From contig NC_011697.1 in NCBI RefSeq assembly GCF_000150955.2, positions 304,798-342,734 on the forward strand: a stretch of DNA of 37,937 nucleotides. The letters are read 5' to 3'. Position numbers and translations under genes: made by a program. Numbering within the stretch: the stretch's first letter is position 1; the number at the start of each line of letters is the position of its first letter. This DNA is from Phaeodactylum tricornutum CCAP 1055/1. Lineage: Eukaryota; Bacillariophyta; Bacillariophyceae; Surirellales; Neidiaceae. Below are positions 19,330-26,269 of the stretch, in pieces. Under the pieces are notes generated by a model. It ran no database searches. It was not told the origin of the DNA and saw only the letters and a list, made by a program, of their open reading frames with translations.

Positions 19330-21114
19330 ATGGTAGCTACCAGGAATGACAAGACGGCGGGAAGGCATGCCAATGCCTACCGACGAGCGACGCCCTATCG
19401 GACCCTTGCTTTGTGTGCCACGTTTGGAGTTGTTTGCTTTTATCTGGGTGTCTTGCTGGGTAGTGTAACTTTCGCATCACACTCTTCTTGTTCGTCGGCG
19501 GAAGAGCTCAACACACGAGTAGAAGAGCGAGTGAACGAAATATCTTCCGCCTGGAAGTACAAACACAAGCTGGAGCAGGAAGATACCGCCGCACGGATAC
19601 CTGCCAATCTACACGATATAGTTCAAGGCATGACCCGCGTGGATCGCAACGAGTTTGCGGCTCTGTTTCCCATGGGGGTACCGTTGGATCCGTCGTCGCC
19701 ACAGAACGATCAAGTCGTCATTCTGCACAACTCGCCGCGATCGTTGCCCACGGATCCGTTTGCGGCCGCCGAAGCCTCCTCACAAACCACCATACCTTTA
19801 CTCAGCGCTGCCGATGCTACCGAAAATTGTGATAATCTACACGTGGTGCTCACGGACCACAATTTGAAGCGTCGTCAATGCGTGGCCCTTATGGGTCAAT
19901 ACGAAGCGTTCCATTTGCAAAAGTTTATGCGGTTGCCACAGTCGGGCAAGCTCGACCCACACCTGCCACTGCGGCTCGTCAATCGAGGAGCCCATCAATC
20001 GGGACGGAAGTCAACCAAAACGCCAACCATGGAACAGACAATGCAAGCGTGGTCGACCTTGACGCCGTACTTGCAGAATATAACCCAGACGTTGGACAAA
20101 TTGAGACCGATCGCGGCGTCCGTGGCCGTCGATAACACGATTGTCGTCATGGTCTGTAATCACGGACAGTCGGAGTTGCTGCTAAACTTCGCCTGTGCCG
20201 CCCGAGCGCGGGGGCTCGACACGGCTTTAGAGGCCGTCTTGGTGTTCGCCACGGACGAGGAAACTCGGGATTTGGCGATCGGATTGGGCTTGTCGGTTTT
20301 CTATGATCCAGTTGTGTTTGGCGAAATGCCCAAGGAAGCTGCGAGGGCATATGCAGACGTCAAGTTTCGGGCCATGATGATGGCCAAGGTATACTGTGTA
20401 CAGCTAGTCAGCATGTTGGGGTATGATTTATTGTTTCAAGACGTAGACATAGTATGGTTGCGCAATCCGCTCGAATACTTTCACAACGACACATCCAGTG
20501 CGAACGACGAGGTCAGCCCAGACTATTACGACGTTTATTTTCAGGATGATGGGAACCACGCGATATACTACGCGCCGTATTCAGCCAATACGGGCTTTTA
20601 CTTTGTCCGCCACAACGACAAGACTCGCTATTTTTTCAATTCGCTACTCCTCGCGGGCGATTTGATTTTGACGACTAAATCCCACCAAATCCCGCTCGTC
20701 GCTTTGCTGCAGGAGCATGCCTCCATGTACGGACTCAAGGTAAAAATATTCTCGCGCCTTGAAAACGACTTTCCTGGTGGTCACGCCTATCACCGACGCA
20801 AGGACTTTATGAAGGATTATTTTGCCGGACACGTTAACCCGTATTTGTTCCATATGAGTTGGACCAAGAGCAAAATCAACAAAGGCAAGTTCTTTGAGCA
20901 AATGGGGGAATGGTATTTGAGGGACACTTGTGCGCAAAAAACGGCGCAACATATTCTTGACCTGCCGGATGGTACCAGCGTGAACCAACAATCTTTAGTA
21001 GAACCGTGCTGCATGGCCACATCGGTCGTCAAATGTCATTTTCGAGACAAGGCAAGCAAAATCCCGTGCAACGACAGTCCAGCTATCGACAGGAATGGCC
21101 GATCTTTTTGGTAA
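19330..21114 (+). CDS. GT77-like type II membrane glycosyltransferase, copy C (intronless)
   Basis: Single exon, 594 residues, from the ATG at 19330 (context ACAATGGTA). After a basic tail comes a signal-anchor at about residues 23-47 (LALCATFGVVCFYLGVLLGSVTF), then a lumenal stem and the PF03407/GT77 domain. The DVD motif is at residues 371-373 (LLFQDVDIVWLRNPLEYF). Other blocks shared with copies A and B are VVMVCNHGQSELLLNF, APYSANTGFYFVRHN, FPGGHAYHRRKDFM and the C-terminal PCNDSPAIDRNGRSFW. It is probably a Golgi glycosyltransferase that uses a nucleotide sugar; linkage unknown. It lies over 14 kb from copies A and B, yet all three share the same domain order and length. Its stop is 19 bases from that of the convergent farnesyltransferase gene. 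Confidence 0.9.
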   Translation: MVATRNDKTAGRHANAYRRATPYRTLALCATFGVVCFYLGVLLGSVTFASHSSCSSAEELNTRVEERVNEISSAWKYKHKLEQEDTAARIPANLHDIVQGMTRVDRNEFAALFPMGVPLDPSSPQNDQVVILHNSPRSLPTDPFAAAEASSQTTIPLLSAADATENCDNLHVVLTDHNLKRRQCVALMGQYEAFHLQKFMRLPQSGKLDPHLPLRLVNRGAHQSGRKSTKTPTMEQTMQAWSTLTPYLQNITQTLDKLRPIAASVAVDNTIVVMVCNHGQSELLLNFACAARARGLDTALEAVLVFATDEETRDLAIGLGLSVFYDPVVFGEMPKEAARAYADVKFRAMMMAKVYCVQLVSMLGYDLLFQDVDIVWLRNPLEYFHNDTSSANDEVSPDYYDVYFQDDGNHAIYYAPYSANTGFYFVRHNDKTRYFFNSLLLAGDLILTTKSHQIPLVALLQEHASMYGLKVKIFSRLENDFPGGHAYHRRKDFMKDYFAGHVNPYLFHMSWTKSKINKGKFFEQMGEWYLRDTCAQKTAQHILDLPDGTSVNQQSLVEPCCMATSVVKCHFRDKASKIPCNDSPAIDRNGRSFW

Positions 21115-21133
21115 GGTTTGTGCACATACTTCG

Positions 21134-22681
21134 CTACGACAGATCGAGTATGATTGGTTGCGTTTGCCAGTGCGTTAGCATCTTCCGCACACGCTCAGTA
21201 CGTAGATTGTAGACGGGATGCGTTTCGTGTACAACGGATTCTGACGGATGGCCAAAATCTGGTAACGAGTCCACTTGCTGCGCCACGGAAAGTCCCGATA
21301 TATTGTAACACGAATGATAGAAATCCCGACGTGCCGACGGCTTGTCCCGCAAACCACCAGTTACGTTTTGCGCGCAAAGTAGAACATAACGCTGTAACAT
21401 CCCTTGGTCGAACAGTAGCTGATCAGTGGTACGATCGGCGCTACTGCTATTTTCTAGCCAAGGATCGTTGTGGTTATTTGTAGCTGTTTGTGGAGATGAT
21501 TGTTTTTGGTGTGCGGCCACAAAGGCACTAACGATGGACGCGGCCCCGCCTTGCCAAAAACTGTAGCATCCGTCGACGAGCTTATTGGTGCGACCCTGAA
21601 AGCCGCCTTCGAAACCACATTGTTGTGCTGTCAACCAGCGAGTCAAGGCCGGTACATTGGCAGCATCTACACGATTGAGGAGTTGCAGAGCCGCCACTGC
21701 ACAAAATGTGTACCCCCCGTGGGCTTCCGTCCACGGTTCACCGCCAAAGCCGCCTTCAAAGGTCTGACAGCGTACCACGCTTTCGACGACTTTGTTGCTG
21801 CCCAGTGTTTCGGTACAGCAGATATTCAACAGCTTGGCCACTGCCAGGACACAATACGTGGCGCGTACGTCGATTTCCCCATCGTGCTGCATTCGAAACG
21901 AACCGTCCGGTTCTTGCAACGACAGCATCCAGCTATACACTGGTAGGCGGATGCGTTGCAAAAGCTTCATGGCTGATTCGGATACTGCATGATCTTCCGT
22001 ACTGATGTCATTGTCATCTTCACAGTGTGTTGCCAAAATACTCAAGGCCAAGACGGCAGCGTACGTCGTGGCCGCGTGTGGCATTTGTCCCGGCCCTCCA
22101 CCAAACCCTCCCAACGTAGCGCCAGGTGACGGTAATATAGCCTGCGGATCCTCGCTATCGTTTCCGGAAGACCCTTTGTAGTTTTGCGCCGTCACGGTGA
22201 ATTCCGTCCAGCAAGATTGCAAGGTTGTTAGCATGTGACGACGTTCGTTCACGGACGGGCGGTGTCCCATGAGATCGCTCGCGTGCAAGGCCCAGTACAG
22301 CATCCACGTACGGCTTGCATCCAGGCTGACAAAAGACGAACCGAGGAGTTCTCCTTTTGTCCAGACTTGTTGCAGATACTGAACATGCTTCTCCCGTAGC
22401 AAGCAGACTCGAAAGCGATGCGGATCGTCCTCGGTCTCATTGTTGTTGGGAACTGCGGGCAATAGACCAATTTGTCGGAGATCACGGAGTTGCGATTCCG
22501 GCAAACTTGGCAACTCTACAAAGAAAGGTTGGCATTCCCGTTCGGCTTCGCGCTGCGCAGCGGAGGACTTTGTTTCTACCAACGCAACGGCGCGCTTTTG
22601 TTGGTGCGTATCGTACACGATGGTAGCAATCGCGTGACTCCTACGCTCCGGACTTGTGACGTGCCCATTCACCGTCAACAT
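21134..22681 (-). CDS. FNTB: protein farnesyltransferase beta subunit
   Basis: Single exon, 515 residues from the ATG at 22681. The frame continues upstream to a GTG, through a Cys/Val-rich stretch read from a CA repeat, so that part is excluded. With the alpha subunit this enzyme attaches farnesyl to the Cys of C-terminal CaaX boxes. The zinc ligands known from the rat enzyme are present as D370 and C372 (LVDGCYSFWQGG) and H456 (DFYHSCYNISGLS). Prenyltransferase alpha-toroid repeats are visible: GGFGGGPGQMPHAATTYAAV, PDGSFRMQHDGEIDVRATYC, EGGFGGEPWTEAHGGYTFC and EGGFQGRTNKLVDGCYSFW. The long motif set with GGPGQ.PH favours farnesyl- over geranylgeranyltransferase beta. It is longer than usual (about 440): a loose N-terminal part of some 60 residues and a polar Asn/Ser-rich insert at about 393-420. 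Confidence 0.93.
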   Translation of the reverse strand: MLTVNGHVTSPERRSHAIATIVYDTHQQKRAVALVETKSSAAQREAERECQPFFVELPSLPESQLRDLRQIGLLPAVPNNNETEDDPHRFRVCLLREKHVQYLQQVWTKGELLGSSFVSLDASRTWMLYWALHASDLMGHRPSVNERRHMLTTLQSCWTEFTVTAQNYKGSSGNDSEDPQAILPSPGATLGGFGGGPGQMPHAATTYAAVLALSILATHCEDDNDISTEDHAVSESAMKLLQRIRLPVYSWMLSLQEPDGSFRMQHDGEIDVRATYCVLAVAKLLNICCTETLGSNKVVESVVRCQTFEGGFGGEPWTEAHGGYTFCAVAALQLLNRVDAANVPALTRWLTAQQCGFEGGFQGRTNKLVDGCYSFWQGGAASIVSAFVAAHQKQSSPQTATNNHNDPWLENSSSADRTTDQLLFDQGMLQRYVLLCAQNVTGGLRDKPSARRDFYHSCYNISGLSVAQQVDSLPDFGHPSESVVHETHPVYNLRTERVRKMLTHWQTQPIILDLS

Positions 22682-23734
22682 ACTCTTGGTTTCGTTCTCG
22701 AGTTTGGCCAAGTTTTTCCGGCTATTGCGCTGGTCCCTTCCGCTGCTACTGTCTTCCCTCGTTATTGGAGACACTCTTGATCTTTCGCGCGCACAGACAC
22801 ACACACACTGATTGCACGCACCACATACACAATAAATCACTATGGGGCCCTTTTTTCCCAAGGCTTTTCCATCGTCCAGTGAGGCTATTTTCACTCTCAC
22901 TTGTCACAATCAGTTACACTACTACTACTAGCAATCTTGGTAGAAAGGGGTTGTAGTTCATTTCCTATTGGCGTACCGGGAATCGGTCAGAGCAGGAATT
23001 TGGAATCCCTTCTTTCCGCTTGTTTCGGACATGAGTGAGAGTCCGGGCGCCGCTACTTGAAAACGAAGACCATGGCGGGAAGCGGTAGAGACACTATATC
23101 ACCGTCAATTAAACTTGCCCATTGCAAAAAAGACGGATGCGATGGGAGATGAGGGGTTCGAGGGTCATTGCAGCTTTTCGGGCTTGGCTATGATATTCCT
23201 TATAGTGCAAGTCCTCGCGAGTTTTCCTGGACACGGTCGTCCGTAGAAAGAAGATCCAGCAATACGTTTAGGTCCTCTAAAGCATGGTGTTTTTCAACAC
23301 GCAGTATGTCACAGTTGAATCGAGATTGAGTCTGCGGGACCGATGACCGGCTCATCTAGGTAACTGTACCATAACCAACATTGTACTTTCTGCATGGGAC
23401 CATGGACAGTGGATAAAATTGAAAACATAAGTGTCCGACTCGAACACGTTCACATAAGCTGTAGGAACTACTCATTCTTGGTTGGAGGCAAGTGTTCCCT
23501 TATCTCCTTCGAAATGTCATACGCGGGACAGAGAAATGAAACGATTGGTGCCACATTTGTTTCCGGACCAATAATTTCTCCGATTTTTTGGCTTTCGTGG
23601 GATCAAAGACTACCGTCTGTTCGAAGAGTCGAAACGGAGTCAAACAAAAACGCCAATTCGCACTTATGCACTTTTACCCGGATGGAGCGTTAAGATCCTG
23701 CGACGAGGGAAAAAAATCACAGACTGCACCAATT
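22682..23734. other. intergenic, no gene seen
   Basis: About 1.05 kb upstream of the farnesyltransferase gene. Includes a short CA run near 22797-22810. No readable protein, RNA gene or link to the PDE relic that follows was found. Confidence 0.55.
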
Positions 23735-24315
23735 GCGGATTCTTGACGGACAATAGCTTTAAGCATCTTGAGATACCGTTGGCGATGGTGAGTGTGAACA
23801 ACGTCGATTTAGACAGCTTGTGAATTGCGTGACGGCAACCGGACATCATGGACCAGAATTCAAAATGTTCGCTTGGAAAAGGCTTTTTCGGAATAATCCT
23901 GTCTGGAAAGGTAAAGCGATTCCGTGAATCGGAAAGCATCCATTGTGATCGAACTTTTTATTCAAGCCTCCGACAGATAGCACATACGATGCAGCCTTTG
24001 CATGTGTACCGGGAGTGGAACGAACTGTTATTCCTCAAATGTTTTCAAGCATACAGTTATGGAGGGACTTAGAAGAGTCCTGCTGAGAATTGGTACAGGG
24101 GAGAACTAGATTTGTTTGGCTTTTATGTCATTACGTTGGCGAAGAAGCTAAGGGAATGCGGTGTGTTTGGCGTGTCGAGCGACGAGTCTTTGAACCATGC
24201 TACCAAAAATCAGATAGAATGGGAAAACCGAGAAGAAATTGTAGCTGGCATGGTTGAATATGCAAATTCACGCTACGCTTGCCCCAGTATAACAGAAACT
24301 CAACCCATAGAATAG
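23735..24315 (+). pseudogene. relic of a cyclic-nucleotide phosphodiesterase C-terminal end
   Basis: Broken copy of the last about 190 residues of the PDEase_I domain seen intact at 28160-28720. Readable stretches are IVIELFIQASD (intact gene IVIEHLIQASD), then AHTMQPLHVYREWNELLFL (AHTMQHWHIYRKWNERLFL), and LFGFYVITLAKKLRECGVFGVSSD (FFDFYIIPLAMKLKECGVFG). The nucleotide match continues left to about 23735 (RRFRQLVNC-like). The frame is lost by a small insertion just after QASD, by a stop after QAYSYGGT and by further stops to the left. Protein similarity is only moderate, so it is an old duplicate. It lies upstream of, and in the same direction as, the intact gene, as expected of a tandem duplicate that decayed. 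Confidence 0.8.
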
Positions 24316-25375
24316 GTCAATTGAATATTCGAAAGAAATTACCAGCAAGGGTGTCTCTTTTCCTTGATGAATTGAGCAGAAGACGACATTGGTAATTTAT
24401 AAGGATTCTGGTGTTTGGTCGATAAAGCTGTCAGGGGACTCTTCATTCGACTAGCACTGGCGGTCGCTACAAACGAGCAGTTTGCGAACGCGTAGGATCT
24501 CGAACGGCATTCTCTTTTTAAGCTCAAACACAATGGTGAAGGTACCTCTATCCCTGTAATAGATCCTTCTATGGTAAATGGAGGTATGGTAGTCGAATTG
24601 GTTTGCTCTGTGATTGGACTAATAACGAAAGTAGCTGGCATGAGCAGCAACAAGATGTCGCCATATCTTCTCATATGGTATCGAAGGACTCAAAGGTTAG
24701 GTTGAACCGCGTTTTTGGGCGTTCTTGTATAGCTCTATTTGTCCAGTGCTTTCATGTATCAATATTTATGTTGGGTTCCTCTTGATTTTTTTCAAAAAGA
24801 CTGAAGCAATTTGCAGATCCACATCCTCCCATGTGTAGTCGAAATAAAATGAGGCCTCGAGTATTGCGACGACAACTCCAGACAGAGTCAAAACTGCCTC
24901 ACAATCTTGCGTAGGATTTTAAATAAACCATTTACTTCTTATTAAGATACATTTCCCGGGCAAAAACCATTGCTTCACGTGAACTGTAGAAAATTTCCAT
25001 TTACAGCGAAAGTTTCTACTTCGCCCACAGCCATATAATTCTCGCAACATTTTTTACGGTAGCACACATATTGTGATGACTACAAGTACCGGGATAATCT
25101 AACATAAAGTCCATTCCTTGTTTACAGTTCATGCAAATTGTGACCAGCGAACTTCCCTCTTGATCCAGCCTGATTTCTCCGTATAAGTGCCCAGAATTTC
25201 GGAGTTTCTTTCTATAGACCTTGGTTGGATTTCCAATTTCGTTCACAATGACCCGTGTTAGGCTATGCGTCGCATTTTTACTTTCTTCCGCCAAATTTAA
25301 AATCTCAGCAGATCCCCTTTTGACTCCAGTACTACCTATTTCAAACACTGTTCGTGACATTACACGCTTTCGGGC
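24316..25375. other. A/T-rich gap within the cyclase locus
   Basis: About 1.06 kb. Minus-strand frames of 111 codons (24339-24674) and 114 codons (25016-25360) have no recognisable domain and lie in base composition unlike the neighbouring genes. Probably decayed sequence between the tandem copies. Confidence 0.45.
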
Positions 25376-26269
25376 GGGTAGTATGTTTGAGGCCTACCAG
25401 GGACTAGGAGAAACGTTGACGGCACACGCGACCAACATGAACTTGACCTTTTCGTTTGTCTCGTTGCCGATGTTCGAAGTCGCGGGTTGACATACTTTAG
25501 CCCAATCGCGCAACGAACTTCTATTTTTTGCGCCGTTTGTCGCGGGTGACAAAGCGGAATGGGAGCAATATGCTGTTGAGCATCAGGGGTGGCTTGATGA
25601 GGGCCGAAAGATTCGACTGGAAGCGGATCAGACCTTACAAGTATCATCCTTCATCGAAGGCCCTATCCCCACTCGGATTTTTGAGCTTTTAACGGCGGTA
25701 GGAGATCTTGATCTATCGCCACTGGGGCGTGACTATCTGGCAGACATCTCCTGTTCCTTTCACCTCTTCTCTCCAGAATTTCAACGTGCGGTCGTTTGAA
25801 AATACGGAATTTGTCATGGACACCATGCGACTATTGAAAAGTACGCTATTGCAAACAACATGACATCCGATGAAAGATTTGTCGTCTCACAGATAGTATT
25901 TGGCCAACAAAACAGACTCGGTCTTGACCTGGGTGGAGGACGCGTCACGAACCTCAGGAGCAGTATGGAATGAGAAAGACCACAATGCCTTCCATGCTCA
26001 GTTTGTAACAAGTACCGGTAGTGAGAGTCCTCATGATCGCCCGCATACATTAATATACACACCAATTTTTGAGCAACTGGGGAATCGCAATTCCAACATT
26101 GTCGGATTTCTTGCGGGAATTACAGCTTTTGATGCCTACTTGGCTGATCTGCTCCCCGATAAAGTGAGCGGAATCAATTCCATCTTGGAAAATACTTGCG
26201 GACAACAGTAAGTAAAAAAGAAAAGGGGCTACCATTTTGTCTGTGCAGCAACAATCAATGTACTGAAAA
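25376..26269 (+). pseudogene. decayed extracellular sensor region of the membrane nucleotide cyclase
   Basis: The sequence encodes, in shifting frames, the extracellular ligand-sensor part that comes before the membrane segment in diatom receptor-type cyclases. Readable pieces: SMFEAYQGLGETLTAHATN..., then after a stop near 25488 LAQSRNELLFFAPFVAGDK, then in another frame IWQTSPVPF and FENTEFVMDTMRLLKS, then SVLTWVEDASRTSG... and FDAYLADLLPDKVSGINSIL up to ENTCGQQ at 26208. At least one nonsense change and two frame changes separate them. A donor (GTAAGT) at 26208 has no AG acceptor at the position where the reading should resume (26284, FSYELTG); the expected CAG reads CAT. Either this is the dead 5' half of the gene behind the intact frame that follows, or the front of a gene that now starts later. 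Confidence 0.7.

Noticed and set aside
22682-22900. N-terminal extension of the farnesyltransferase beta frame to a GTG at 22900
   Set aside because: Begins with GTG and includes Cys-Val repeats read from a CA microsatellite; nuclear genes start at ATG, and the ATG at 22681 fits the family better.
24339-24674. 111-codon minus-strand frame in the cyclase locus gap (and 114 codons at 25016-25360)
   Set aside because: No domain, A/T-rich surroundings of decayed sequence; random open frames of this length are expected.
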